Shown here: one piece after another, positions 26,630-35,574 of the stretch | Layout: each line of letters starts with the position of its first letter | How positions within the stretch are numbered: the stretch's first letter is position 1 | Origin: Pseudomonadota bacterium | Lineage (GTDB): Bacteria; Pseudomonadota; Gammaproteobacteria; Burkholderiales; Gallionellaceae | DNA length: 50,422 bases | Assembly: GCA_021782995.1 (NCBI GenBank) | Contig: JAJXUI010000020.1 | Coordinates: forward strand, 1 to 50,422 | Direction of reading: 5' to 3' | Made by a program: the position numbers and the translations under genes | The notes under the pieces: model-generated | The model's input: only the letters and a program-made list of their open reading frames with translations | Databases searched by the model: none | Told to the model about the DNA's origin: nothing

Positions 26630-29176
26630 CTATCCCTGCACACTTGCCGCACACTTGCGGATTTCTTCAGCCATTTCAGCACCATTCTGATACCGGTCAG
26701 CAATGCTCTTAGCCAGCGCCCTGTTTATGATGGCGACGACACATGCAGGCACATCCGGCCTCACGGACAGGATATCCACGGGCGGTTCGTTGGCAATCCG
26801 GAACATCAACTGTGCCATCGAATCTCCATAGAATGGAAGCTTACCACAGACCAGCTGGTACAGGCTTACCCCCAATGAGAACAGGTCCGAAGTCCCCTCT
26901 ATCTTGTTGCCTGCCAGTTGTTCGGGCGACATATAGGAAGGCGAACCCAATACCATACCCGTCTTGGTCTTGGATGAGTCAGTGATGCGGGCAATACCGA
27001 AGTCCGTTACCTTTACCGTGTCAGTTGCTGGATCAAACATGATATTGGCAGGCTTGATGTCGCGATGTACGACATTCAGGGTGTGCGCATATGCCAGCGC
27101 ATCCGCCACCCTTGCGACGATGCTCAGGACCACTGGAATCGGCAGCAGGTTGTCCGGCTTGGTGTATCCAGCCAGATCCTTGCCTTTCAGGAATTCCATG
27201 GCAATATAGGCAAGGTCGTGCTCTTCGCCTGCATCGTACATGGTGACGATATTCGGGTGATTCAGGCGACCGGCTGTTTCTGCTTCACGGAAGAATCTTT
27301 GCAGAACATCCTGCAACTCATCCGGTTCAAACTCCTGGGTAAGTGCCATGGTCTTGATGGCGACAATCCGTCCGATCTTCGGATCCTTGCCCAGATAAAC
27401 GACGCCCATTGCCCCCTTGCCAAGTTCCTTGTCGATCTCGTAACGCCCCAGCATGGGTTTTGCCACTCCGCCCGTGCCCAGCACTATGGTGCTGTCATTG
27501 GTTTTGGCAGCTCCCCCACCCAGAATGATGGTCTCTGACATGGCCTTGGACTGCGCCAGCCTCTGCCCCAGATCGCGAAACTCGGGATTGTATTCCGCCA
27601 TGTATTTGAATACCGACTCTGCCTTGTTGAACTGGCGCTTTCTTTCAAAATCCAGTCCGAGGTTGTACAACACCTCCATCAGGCTATCGTCAATTTCCAC
27701 TTTACGGAATTTGTCAAAAGCCATATCCAGCTGCCCTTGCCCCTGGAACGCCAACCCAAGCATGCGATTGCTTTCCGCAGATTCTGCGTCTGCCCTGATT
27801 TTGCCTTTTTCGGTCCGGAAGAAATGCTTGGTTGTCAGCACCAGATGACCGATCAGCAGCATGCTTGCCGAAACCATCATCGGCAACCACATGGACTTGC
27901 TCACCATCAGATAGAAGTGTGTGCCCAGGATTCCAGCAAACAGCCCTGCCGTGATGACTGCGCCAAGCCCTGCACCGAGCCGGGGCAGCAACAGAATGAC
28001 ATATAGCGCAATCACGGCAAATATCCCCAGCTGCGCTTTTCCGCTCCACTCCGGGATGACCATGAAATCCTGCTTGAGGATACTGGATACCGAATGCGCC
28101 AGCGACAGGACTGACGGCATATTGGCAGAGACCGGCGTTACCAGCGATGTACCGATACCAGCAGCAGTTGCACCGATCAGCACGATCTTGTCACGATATT
28201 TCTCTGCAGGAATCTTGCCGCTCAGCACGTCATAAAACGAATCCACCTGGAATGCCGGCAAACCATCCCTGTCCTTGTAAAAGAATGTATGCATGCGTCC
28301 CGCGTCATCGGTAATGACCTTGAGATTGCCAAGGCGGATGTCCTTGCCGGGATCAATGACGATATCCTTGATATCCAGGTTCAGGCTTTTAGCCGCAAGC
28401 AGCAACGGCATTGAAGGATAAAACTGGTCGTAATAGCTGATCAGCAATGGATCGGTACGCACCGCACCATCCACATCGATCAGTGTATTGACATGGCCTA
28501 TGCCTATTGCACCACCGCCCAGCGCAGGGATAGGAAATTGAACATCAGCACCGCTGACAGGAAGGAAATGCGAACTCCCTCCCGCAATATTGATGTTCTT
28601 CAGGTTGTTCTTCAGCACATAATCCGGCAAAGGGGCATCCTGTTTGCCCAATGGATCCCCCAGATCAAAATACATCGGCAACATCACATTACCTGCATTC
28701 ACGATGCTGGTACTCAGCTTCTTGTCGTTATCGAGGGCACTGATGCCATCCCCAGTTACCTCCCTGATCTGGTCAAGCTCTGCCTGCAAGGCAGCCGGTC
28801 CGCTTTTCAGTGTCGGCGTATCCAGCATCGCACTGATCTTCGTCAGGTACTCCATCCCGGGATCTATTTGCGGCTCAAAAAACAGGACGGCATTGCCTAT
28901 CACCTTGGCATGACTTGCCGCCAACAGGTCCAGCATGTCCGCCTGCAGGGAACGCGGCCATGGCCAGCGCCCAAGATTGGTTATGCTGCGGTCATCGATG
29001 GCGATGACAGCCACTTTATCACTGGGAGTTTTTATCGTTGAACGCAGCCCAAGATCGTAAGCCTTGCGTTCCAGGCTTTGCATCAGGTCGCTGTTTGCGC
29101 TGAACCAGAAAAAGAGAACGACAAGCAGCCCGTACAACCAGTCTGCCTTCCATATCGAAATTTTCTTGAATTTCAT
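26630..29176 (-). CDS. CHASE2-domain transmembrane Ser/Thr protein kinase
   Basis: An 848-residue receptor kinase; ATG 29176 is preferred over the GTG one codon upstream because of AGGGA spacing. One N-terminal helix (about 14-30) leads into an extracytoplasmic CHASE2 sensor (about 40-370). Three helices (about 385-455), a TPR-like stretch (about 470-545) and a cytoplasmic Hanks-type kinase (about 577-840) follow. Kinase motifs are GKGAMGVVY, the lysine in VAIKTM, HRDIKPANIMF (about 703), DFGIA and SPSYMSPEQ, all intact. The CHASE2 ligand is unknown. It is first in the row kinase-PP2C-FHA-phosphodiesterase-ATPase-HD-GYP and is preceded by a 164-base gap to the DUF475 gene end. Confidence 0.93.
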   Translation of the reverse strand: MKFKKISIWKADWLYGLLVVLFFWFSANSDLMQSLERKAYDLGLRSTIKTPSDKVAVIAIDDRSITNLGRWPWPRSLQADMLDLLAASHAKVIGNAVLFFEPQIDPGMEYLTKISAMLDTPTLKSGPAALQAELDQIREVTGDGISALDNDKKLSTSIVNAGNVMLPMYFDLGDPLGKQDAPLPDYVLKNNLKNINIAGGSSHFLPVSGADVQFPIPALGGGAIGIGHVNTLIDVDGAVRTDPLLISYYDQFYPSMPLLLAAKSLNLDIKDIVIDPGKDIRLGNLKVITDDAGRMHTFFYKDRDGLPAFQVDSFYDVLSGKIPAEKYRDKIVLIGATAAGIGTSLVTPVSANMPSVLSLAHSVSSILKQDFMVIPEWSGKAQLGIFAVIALYVILLLPRLGAGLGAVITAGLFAGILGTHFYLMVSKSMWLPMMVSASMLLIGHLVLTTKHFFRTEKGKIRADAESAESNRMLGLAFQGQGQLDMAFDKFRKVEIDDSLMEVLYNLGLDFERKRQFNKAESVFKYMAEYNPEFRDLGQRLAQSKAMSETIILGGGAAKTNDSTIVLGTGGVAKPMLGRYEIDKELGKGAMGVVYLGKDPKIGRIVAIKTMALTQEFEPDELQDVLQRFFREAETAGRLNHPNIVTMYDAGEEHDLAYIAMEFLKGKDLAGYTKPDNLLPIPVVLSIVARVADALAYAHTLNVVHRDIKPANIMFDPATDTVKVTDFGIARITDSSKTKTGMVLGSPSYMSPEQLAGNKIEGTSDLFSLGVSLYQLVCGKLPFYGDSMAQLMFRIANEPPVDILSVRPDVPACVVAIINRALAKSIADRYQNGAEMAEEIRKCAASVQG

Positions 29177-29333
29177 CACATCCCTGAATGTACGTTAAGG
29201 AGGTTACGACCGAATACTAAAACATTTTTCAACTTCAAGCCATAAGCAGCTTGATTTATTGCAGTTATTTGGCTGCGGGCATGAAATGCCGGGTTACATA
29301 CCCCGCCGAATCAGGATTAATATATATTAATAT

Positions 29334-29346
29334 AATCAATTAGTTA
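29334..29346. promoter_or_regulatory. IHF-like site in dispersed AT-rich element (copy 5)
   Basis: The plus strand aatcaattagtta is an exact WATCAANNNNTTR match with the AT-only flank 29316-29333. Its last three bases are the complement of the stop codon of the DUF475 gene. It lies at the upstream end of the gap before the CHASE2-kinase gene, a position from which IHF could shape that promoter. Confidence 0.5.
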
Positions 29347-30369
29347 CAATTTATTCCGGTGATGCATGGAAGACCACAAGGATGCGAGTATGAAGGCCAC
29401 ACCAACAAGGCCGGTAATGATCTCGGGAATATGGAACTTCATGCTGGCAAGCATGATCAGCGCCAGTATACCGATCGCATAATGTGCGCCATGTTCCAGA
29501 AAAACGAACTTGTCCAAGGTACCCATGCGAACAAGATAAACCGTCATCGAACGTACAAACATCGCGCCTATGGACAGGCCCAACATGATGATGACGATAT
29601 CCTTGGTGATCGCCAACGCGCCGATCACCCCATCAAAGGAAAATGAAGCATCAAGTACTTCAAGATAAAGGAAACCGCCCACGCCACCTCGTTTCAGCAT
29701 GTCACCTACCTGCGGATCCTCTTCTTCCAGTTCCAGTATGTTGCTGACCACATCCACCAGCACATAGGTCAATATCCCCCACAAGCCAGCTATCAGTACT
29801 GCGAGTTTTTCATGCTCACCGACCAGCAGCAAGCTTGTCAGCAACAACATGATCGCAAGCATGATCGCAACGGATGGCACTTTGCCAAAAGATGCCAGCT
29901 TCTTCTCCACATGCCCAAGCCAGTGCAGCTCCTTGTCCTCATCCAGCAGAAAATCCAGAAACACAAGCAATAAGAACATGCCACCAAAAGCGGCAATTTC
30001 GGCATGATGCTCTGTCAAATGTCTCGCATATTCTTCCGGCCTGCTCATACCCAAATGCCACACATCGACAAGATTCAAATCTGCAGCAAAAGCCACGATC
30101 AGTAGCGGAAACAGTAGGCGCATGCCAAAAACAGCGATGATCATTCCAACCGAGAGAAACAGACCTTGCCAGAAACGGTCCCAGTCCCTGAGGATGGATG
30201 CATTAACGACCGCATTATCGAATGACAGGGACACCTCCATCACCGCCAATATGGCAGCAACACTCACTGCCTCCATGGCGACAGGAATTCCACCCTGACT
30301 GTAACCCCACCACGCTGCTAACCCAAGCCCCAAAAGGGAAACCCATATTGAGTATTTGAAGTGCTTCAT
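29344..30369 (-). CDS. DUF475/TerC-family integral membrane protein
   Basis: A 341-residue protein with about eight to nine hydrophobic helices. Two acidic intramembrane motifs, SFDNAVVNASIL (about 49-60) and SFSFDGVIGALAI, repeat the S-F-D-[NG]-[AV] pattern of TerC-type proteins, which are linked to tellurite resistance and metal (Mn) export. An acidic cytoplasmic loop (LELEEEDPQ) lies between them. It starts 12 bases after the sucD stop, so it is probably co-transcribed with sucCD; the metabolic link is not obvious. The transported ion cannot be told from sequence. Confidence 0.82.
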   Translation of the reverse strand: MKHFKYSIWVSLLGLGLAAWWGYSQGGIPVAMEAVSVAAILAVMEVSLSFDNAVVNASILRDWDRFWQGLFLSVGMIIAVFGMRLLFPLLIVAFAADLNLVDVWHLGMSRPEEYARHLTEHHAEIAAFGGMFLLLVFLDFLLDEDKELHWLGHVEKKLASFGKVPSVAIMLAIMLLLTSLLLVGEHEKLAVLIAGLWGILTYVLVDVVSNILELEEEDPQVGDMLKRGGVGGFLYLEVLDASFSFDGVIGALAITKDIVIIMLGLSIGAMFVRSMTVYLVRMGTLDKFVFLEHGAHYAIGILALIMLASMKFHIPEIITGLVGVAFILASLWSSMHHRNKL

Positions 30370-30381
30370 TGAATGCCTCTG

Positions 30382-31263
30382 TTATATTTTGAGCACGCGC
30401 TGCATGACTTTACCCATTTCAGCCGGGTTTCTTGTTATGTGTATTCCACACGATTCCATCACCGCCAGCTTGTCAGATGCAGAACCTTGCCCACCAGAAA
30501 TGATCGCACCGGCATGGCCCATACGCTTGCCGGGCGGTGCAGTCATCCCTGCAATGAAACCAACCACCGGCTTCTTCATGTTATCCCGGATCCATTGCGC
30601 GCAAATTTCTTCATCATTACCACCAATTTCACCCACCATGATCACCGCATCCGTTTCCGGATCATCATTGAACATTTTCATGACATCAATGTGTTTCAAA
30701 CCATTGATAGGGTCTCCACCGATACCGACACAGGAAGACTGCCCCATTCCCAGCTCCGAAAGCTGCCAAACCGCTTCATAAGTCAGCGTACCCGAACGGG
30801 ATACCACGCCAATACGTCCTTTGCGGTGGATATGACCCGGCATGATGCCGATCTTGATCTCATCCGGCGTGATCAGACCCGGGCAATTTGGACCCAGAAG
30901 TATGGTCGATTTACCCTGCATCTTGTAACGCGTGCGGATCATGTCATGCACCGGAATGCCTTCGGTGATACAGATCACCAGCTCAAGTCCCGCCTCAACA
31001 GCCTCATCAATTGCAGCAGCTGCATAAGGTGGCGGTACATAAATGACTGATACGGTCGCCCCCGTCTGTGCCTTGGCCTCAGCCACGCTATTGAAAACAG
31101 GTATGCCCTCATAGCTCTGGCCCGCCTTGCCGGGCGTCACACCGGCCACAAAGCAACTGGCTCCATTTGCATAGTTCTTGCACTGGGTTGTATGAAATTG
31201 GCCTACCTTGCCGGTCATGCCCTGAGTCATCACACGCGTGTTTTTATTGATCAGTATGGACAT
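30382..31263 (-). CDS. sucD: Succinyl-CoA synthetase alpha subunit
   Basis: A 293-residue alpha subunit that binds CoA and carries the phosphohistidine. The CoA-binding Rossmann domain (about 1-120) is followed by the ligase domain with [10 protein letters not shown] and the active-site segment [14 protein letters not shown], whose histidine (about 246) is phosphorylated. With SucC it converts succinyl-CoA to succinate with nucleotide triphosphate formation. The start overlaps the sucC stop (ATGA). Confidence 0.97.
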   Translation of the reverse strand: MSILINKNTRVMTQGMTGKVGQFHTTQCKNYANGASCFVAGVTPGKAGQSYEGIPVFNSVAEAKAQTGATVSVIYVPPPYAAAAIDEAVEAGLELVICITEGIPVHDMIRTRYKMQGKSTILLGPNCPGLITPDEIKIGIMPGHIHRKGRIGVVSRSGTLTYEAVWQLSELGMGQSSCVGIGGDPINGLKHIDVMKMFNDDPETDAVIMVGEIGGNDEEICAQWIRDNMKKPVVGFIAGMTAPPGKRMGHAGAIISGGQGSASDKLAVMESCGIHITRNPAEMGKVMQRVLKI

Positions 31264-32432
31264 CAGTTGCCTCCTTTTGCGGCAGCCACGACTTTTTGTG
31301 CTGCATCGGCCATGTTATTTGCAGAGGTAATAGCCAGACCGGATTCCACCAGAATTTTCTTGCCCAGCTCGACATTGGTCCCTTCCAGCCGCACAATCAA
31401 TGGAACCTTCAAATGCACCTCGCGAGCAGCAGCCACCACACCTTCTGCAATCACGTCACACTTCATGATGCCGCCGAAAATATTTACCAGGATTGCACTG
31501 AGTGAAGGATTCTTCAGCATCAGCTTGAATGCCTCCGCAACTTTCTCCTTGCTGGCGCCGCCCCCCACATCGAGGAAGTTGGCAGGTGATCCGCCATAGA
31601 GCTTGATGATATCCATTGTCGCCATGGCCAGGCCCGCACCGTTCACCAGACATCCGATATTGCCATCGAGCGAAATATAGCTGAGGTCAAATTTCGAAGC
31701 TTCGATTTCCGCCGGATCCTCTTCATCCAGATCACGGTATGCCACAATTTCGGGATGGCGGTAAAGCGCATTGCTGTCAAAATTGATTTTTGCATCCAGC
31801 GCAATCACGCGCTGATCGGCAGTCAGCGCCAGCGGATTGATTTCTGCCAGCATCGCATCCTTTTCCACAAAGGCACGATACAGGCCCCGCAGGCAGGCCC
31901 GTGATTGCGGATACACCGATTGTGGCAGCCCGATTTTTCCGGAGATTGCATCAGCATCCGCTTCAAGCAAACCTTCCGCCGGATCTATCCAGAGCTTATG
32001 GATTTTTTCTGGCGCCCTGGCTGCCACCTCTTCTATATCCATTCCACCTTCGCTACTGGCCATCAGCACCACGCGCTGCTTGCTGCGATCGACGACCATG
32101 CCAACATAATACTCCTGGACAATATTTGCCCCTTCCTCTATCAGGAGTCGCCGCACTTTCTGTCCATCACGACCAGTCTGATGCGTGATCAGCTGCATAC
32201 CGAGAATCTTGCCGGCATTTTCCGTTACCTCCTGCAGGGATTTGGCAACCTTGACGCCCCCTCCCTTGCCACGACCGCCCGCGTGAATTTGCGCCTTGAC
32301 CACCCACACACCACCACCCAGTGTCTGCGCAGCCGCTTCCGCTTCATCCGCTGAAAAACAGGCAATACCTCGTGGTGTCGGTACATCGTACTGTCTCAGG
32401 ATTTCCTTAGCCTGATATTCATGAATTTTCAT
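31263..32432 (-). CDS. sucC: Succinyl-CoA synthetase beta subunit (ADP/GDP-forming)
   Basis: A 389-residue beta subunit with an N-terminal ATP-grasp domain ([12 protein letters not shown]..., [16 protein letters not shown]) and a C-terminal CoA-ligase domain ([25 protein letters not shown]). The ATG at 32430-32432 gives the standard N-terminus and has a strong AGGGGG ribosome binding site; the frame continues upstream without support. The operon is sucC-sucD-DUF475. The promoter should lie in 32435-32540; no clear -35/-10 pair stands out. Confidence 0.97.
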   Translation of the reverse strand: MKIHEYQAKEILRQYDVPTPRGIACFSADEAEAAAQTLGGGVWVVKAQIHAGGRGKGGGVKVAKSLQEVTENAGKILGMQLITHQTGRDGQKVRRLLIEEGANIVQEYYVGMVVDRSKQRVVLMASSEGGMDIEEVAARAPEKIHKLWIDPAEGLLEADADAISGKIGLPQSVYPQSRACLRGLYRAFVEKDAMLAEINPLALTADQRVIALDAKINFDSNALYRHPEIVAYRDLDEEDPAEIEASKFDLSYISLDGNIGCLVNGAGLAMATMDIIKLYGGSPANFLDVGGGASKEKVAEAFKLMLKNPSLSAILVNIFGGIMKCDVIAEGVVAAAREVHLKVPLIVRLEGTNVELGKKILVESGLAITSANNMADAAQKVVAAAKGGN

Positions 32433-32540
32433 CATTGCCCCCTGCAATTACCGATTCAAAGTCCCTACATATTACCGAATAATGCCTATAACAGCGGGAG
32501 AATAATTCCATCTGAAATACACAAGGCCAATCAGAATGAA

Positions 32541-32568
32541 TGCAAAGAATTCCAGGCTTGCAGCCTAG
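32541..32568 (-). terminator. Weak terminator-like hairpin after the tRNA genes
   Basis: On the minus strand ctaggct-gca-agcctgg (7 pairs, one G-T) is followed by AATTCTTT. It lies 24 bases after tRNA-Thr and before sucC. The T-run is short, so termination may be partial. Confidence 0.4.
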
Positions 32569-32591
32569 ACTATTATTTCTGGGGAGATGAG

Positions 32592-32667
32592 TGGTGCCGC
32601 TTGACGGACTCGAACTGTCGACCTACCGCTTACAAGGCGGTTGCTCTACCAACTGAGCTAAAGCGGC
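32592..32667 (-). tRNA. tRNA-Thr (anticodon TGT)
   Basis: A 76-base gene including the encoded 3' CCA. The acceptor arm GCCGCTT pairs with AAGCGGC, the D-arm is GCTCAGTTGGTAGAGC, the anticodon loop cttgtaa has TGT, and the T-arm contains GTTCGAGTC. It is the second gene of a tRNA-Lys/tRNA-Thr transcript, separated by 54 bases. Confidence 0.97.
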
Positions 32668-32721
32668 GAAACGTCAACGAACGGCTCATGAAAACACAAC
32701 AGAACCTGACGCTTGAAACTG

Positions 32722-32797
32722 TGGTAGGTCGTGGCAGATTCGAACTGCCGACCAACGGATTAAAAGTCCGCTGCTCTACCGGCTGAGCTAACGACCC
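32722..32797 (-). tRNA. tRNA-Lys (anticodon TTT)
   Basis: A 76-base gene including the encoded CCA. The acceptor arm GGGTCGT pairs with ACGACCT (one G-T), the D-arm is GCTCAGCCGGTAGAGC, the anticodon loop acttttaa has TTT, and the T-arm contains GTTCGAATC. It is first in the tRNA transcript behind a consensus promoter. Confidence 0.97.
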
Positions 32798-32818
32798 ACA
32801 TTCCGAACGGAAGCGCGC

Positions 32819-32846
32819 ATTATACGGACTGGAAAAAATATGTCAA
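32819..32846 (-). promoter_or_regulatory. Strong sigma-70 promoter of the tRNA-Lys/Thr operon
   Basis: On the minus strand TTGACA, a 16-base spacer and TATAAT (both consensus) are followed by a GCGCGC discriminator, the hallmark of stringently controlled stable-RNA promoters. It sits in the 75 bases between the queC stop and tRNA-Lys. Confidence 0.9.
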
Positions 32847-32872
32847 CGCACTACCCGCCATTCTTGGCAAAT

Positions 32873-33544
32873 TTATTGCTTATATTTTGTAACATCTTGA
32901 ATTCCGGCAACCTCGAAGCCTGCCCGACGCAAGCGGCACGAGTCACACAAGCCGCATGCATGCCCTGATTCATCTGCCTGATAACAAGACACTGTCATGC
33001 TGAAATCCACGCCCAGCCCGACCCCCTTGCTTATGATCTCCGCCTTGCTCATGAATTGCAGGGGCGCATGTATGTTCAACCTCCTGCCTTCCACACCTGC
33101 TTTGGTGGCAAGATTGGCCAGCTGCTCAAAAGCCGCGACATATTCCGGACGACAATCCGGATAACCAGAATAATCCACCGCATTCACGCCGAAAAAAATA
33201 TCGCCAGCCTGCAGCACCTCTGCCCAGGCCAGCGCAATGGACAACATGATGGTATTTCTTGCCGGCACATAGGTAAGCGGTATGCCTTCGGTTTCTTTTA
33301 ACGGCACAGCAATGTTGCTGTCAGTGAGCGCAGAGCCACCAAACGCCGCAAGATCGATATGGATTACCTTGTGTTCAATTGCACCAAGCGCATCAGCAAC
33401 CTTTTTCGACGCAGCCAGTTCAGCCCAATGTCGCTGCCCATAATCCACGCTGAGCGCATAGCACGCATACCCCTGTGACCGTGCTATTGCAAGCACTGTC
33501 GCCGAATCCAGTCCACCCGATAAAAGCACCACCGCCTTTTTCAT
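32873..33544 (-). CDS. queC: 7-cyano-7-deazaguanine synthase
   Basis: A 223-residue ATP-dependent enzyme that converts 7-carboxy-7-deazaguanine to preQ0 in queuosine synthesis. The N-terminal PP-loop SGGLDSAT (about 9-16) binds ATP. The C-terminal cysteine cluster, C-x-x-C-x-x-C in CGLCDSC with an upstream Cys, binds zinc. It starts 1 base after the queE stop and closes the long tol-pal-que transcript. Confidence 0.95.
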   Translation of the reverse strand: MKKAVVLLSGGLDSATVLAIARSQGYACYALSVDYGQRHWAELAASKKVADALGAIEHKVIHIDLAAFGGSALTDSNIAVPLKETEGIPLTYVPARNTIMLSIALAWAEVLQAGDIFFGVNAVDYSGYPDCRPEYVAAFEQLANLATKAGVEGRRLNIHAPLQFMSKAEIISKGVGLGVDFSMTVSCYQADESGHACGLCDSCRLRRAGFEVAGIQDVTKYKQ

Positions 33545-33545
33545 A

Positions 33546-34205
33546 TCATCGTCCTGCTACATTTCCCCACAGGATTTTGTGCAGCTGAACCTGCATCCTC
33601 ACCGGCAGCTGATCCCGCAAAATCCAATCGGCAAGTTCAGATGCATTCAGCTGCCCCTGTGCCGGGGAGAACAGCACATCGCATTTTTCATGCAAAGCAA
33701 GCGCGCTTACTTTCTCTTTGGCCCACAGATAATCAGATTCGTTGCATATGACAAACTTGAGTTCATCCTGCGAATTCAGGCACTCAATGTTGGACCAGAG
33801 ATTCTTCGCCTCTTCTTCCGAAGCTGGAGTCTTGATATCCATAATTTTCATCACCCGGCCATCAACTTCACAGACATCCAATGCACCACTCGTTTCAAGG
33901 GATACCTGATACCCCGCATCGCACAACTGCTTCATCAGCATCAGGCTGCCCTTTTGCGCAAGCGGCTCTCCTCCAGTTACAGTGACAAATCGGGTTCCAT
34001 GTTTTGCGGTTTGTTCCAGGATATCCTCAAGTGTCATATTTTTACCGCCAGAAAATGCATATGTCGTATCACAATAAACACAACGCAAAGGACATCCTGT
34101 AAGACGGATAAAGACGGTTGGCAAACCAACACGACTCGTCTCACCTTGCAAGGAATGGAATATTTCAGTGATGCGCAGGGTAGCGCTTCGCTCGTTTGAT
34201 ATCAT
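33546..34205 (-). CDS. queE: 7-carboxy-7-deazaguanine synthase (radical SAM)
   Basis: A 219-residue radical SAM enzyme that forms the deazapurine ring of queuosine from carboxy-tetrahydropterin. The C-x3-C-x2-C cluster motif (CPLRCVYC, about 38-45) and [22 protein letters not shown] segments are present, with TGGEPL for SAM binding. It is adjacent to queC; queD is not in the window. The start at 34205 is conventional; a few residues of uncertainty remain at the N-terminus. Confidence 0.94.
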   Translation of the reverse strand: MISNERSATLRITEIFHSLQGETSRVGLPTVFIRLTGCPLRCVYCDTTYAFSGGKNMTLEDILEQTAKHGTRFVTVTGGEPLAQKGSLMLMKQLCDAGYQVSLETSGALDVCEVDGRVMKIMDIKTPASEEEAKNLWSNIECLNSQDELKFVICNESDYLWAKEKVSALALHEKCDVLFSPAQGQLNASELADWILRDQLPVRMQVQLHKILWGNVAGR

Positions 34206-34218
34206 TTTAGTGACGCGC

Positions 34219-35022
34219 TTACTTGAGGGACTTGAGGCGTTTGACTGCCTTCTTCGCGGCCTTGCTGTCCGGGTATTTATTGATCAGCAACTTGAGCGTT
34301 TTGCGAGCAGACGCTACATCTTTCAATTGCTGCTGGCAACTTGCGATGCTCAACCAGGCATCAGAAACCTTGGGACTGTTTTCAAATTTGCTGACGATGA
34401 CCTGGTAACTGGCAATGCTTTTCTTGAAATCATCCAAGGAAAAATATGCATCACCGAGCAAATACTGCACATCAGGAACGTGTGCAGATTCAGGGAATTT
34501 TTGCAGAAAATCATGCGACGACTCAATCACCTTGGAATAGTTTGCAGCCTTGTAGTGCGAATATACGACATCGAAAGCAGTATTTTCCAGTGCGAGCTTG
34601 TCATCTTCGGCATTTTTTTCAGCTGCTTTTTGAGTTGCAGCAGATTGAGCAGCAGCCTCCGCAGATTCTATCTTGCGGAGCCGCGCGTCCAGATCGACGT
34701 AAAAATCCTTTTGGCGGTTTTTTGCCTCAAGCAGGCTGTGTGTCAGTTCTTCATTCTGTCCACGCAGCGTGCGTAATTCCTGGTTCAAAGACTCTACTTG
34801 CGTGAGCATATCGAGCATTGAACCGGTTTGTTGCTTGTTTGCAGCTTGCAGCAAATTGCTGGATTCCACCAATTTGCTGTTTTCCTTTTCCAGCTGCGCT
34901 ACCCTGGCCTCCAGCCTTTGTATCCTGTCACGCGCTTCATCATCACTGAACAATCCTGCTACAGCAGTTGCAGGAATCAGCAGAATAACCAGGACATACC
35001 AGAGTAAGGGCAGTTTGCGCAT
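34219..35022 (-). CDS. cpoB: Cell division coordinator CpoB (YbgF)
   Basis: A 267-residue periplasmic protein. After a signal peptide (cut near AVAG) comes a coiled coil (about 28-110) and a C-terminal TPR domain (about 145-265). CpoB binds TolA and couples Tol-Pal constriction to PBP1B-dependent septal peptidoglycan synthesis. It lies 2 bases after pal, the standard place at the end of the tol-pal operon. Confidence 0.92.
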   Translation of the reverse strand: MRKLPLLWYVLVILLIPATAVAGLFSDDEARDRIQRLEARVAQLEKENSKLVESSNLLQAANKQQTGSMLDMLTQVESLNQELRTLRGQNEELTHSLLEAKNRQKDFYVDLDARLRKIESAEAAAQSAATQKAAEKNAEDDKLALENTAFDVVYSHYKAANYSKVIESSHDFLQKFPESAHVPDVQYLLGDAYFSLDDFKKSIASYQVIVSKFENSPKVSDAWLSIASCQQQLKDVASARKTLKLLINKYPDSKAAKKAVKRLKSLK

Positions 35023-35024
35023 TA

Positions 35025-35549
35025 TTACTTGTAAGCGATGTCAGCGCGGCGATTCTGAGACCATGCAGCTTCGTTATGACCAGTTGCACGAGGTTTTTCT
35101 TCGCCAAAGCTTACTGTGGTTACCTGCTTCGCACCTGCACCGCTCACAACCAGCATCTTTTTCACTGCATCTGCACGACGCTGGCCAAGTGCCAGGTTGT
35201 ATTCGCTGCTGCCACGCTCATCACAGTTACCCTGAACCTCAACGGTACGATCTGCATGCTCTTTCAGGTATTGACCATGCGCCTGAACCACAGGCTTGTC
35301 TTCTTCCTTGACCACAGACTTGTCAAAATCAAAGAATGCGCTACGCTTGGACAAAATGCTGTTCGGATCTTCCAGCGCGTCAGTTGCAACAGGTGCTGTT
35401 GCCTGGGCAGTTTGCTGTGCAGGTGCAGTTTCCTGAGCAGCTGGTTGCTGTGCTTCTGCAGCCGGTGCCTGCGCCACGTCAGCCGGCTTGTCACTTGCAC
35501 AAGCAGATAACAGACTGATTAACAACAAACTGAACGATATTTTCTTCAT
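35025..35549 (-). CDS. pal: Peptidoglycan-associated lipoprotein Pal
   Basis: A 174-residue lipoprotein. The lipobox LLSAC puts the acylated cysteine at 17. A Gln/Ala/Thr-rich linker follows, and then the OmpA-C domain (about 65-172) with GNCDERGSSEYNLALGQRRA, which binds diaminopimelate in peptidoglycan. It anchors the outer membrane to the cell wall and is released by TolB. An AGGAGA site precedes the start. Confidence 0.96.
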   Translation of the reverse strand: MKKISFSLLLISLLSACASDKPADVAQAPAAEAQQPAAQETAPAQQTAQATAPVATDALEDPNSILSKRSAFFDFDKSVVKEEDKPVVQAHGQYLKEHADRTVEVQGNCDERGSSEYNLALGQRRADAVKKMLVVSGAGAKQVTTVSFGEEKPRATGHNEAAWSQNRRADIAYK

Positions 35550-35574
35550 TTTCCTATCTCCTGGTCATTAGATT

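Noticed and set aside
24983-29176. Type VI secretion regulation (PpkA/PppA/Fha-like)
   Set aside because: Kinase, PP2C and FHA are the same families, but no Tss, Hcp, VgrG or ClpV gene is present and the neighbours are an assembly ATPase and pilin.
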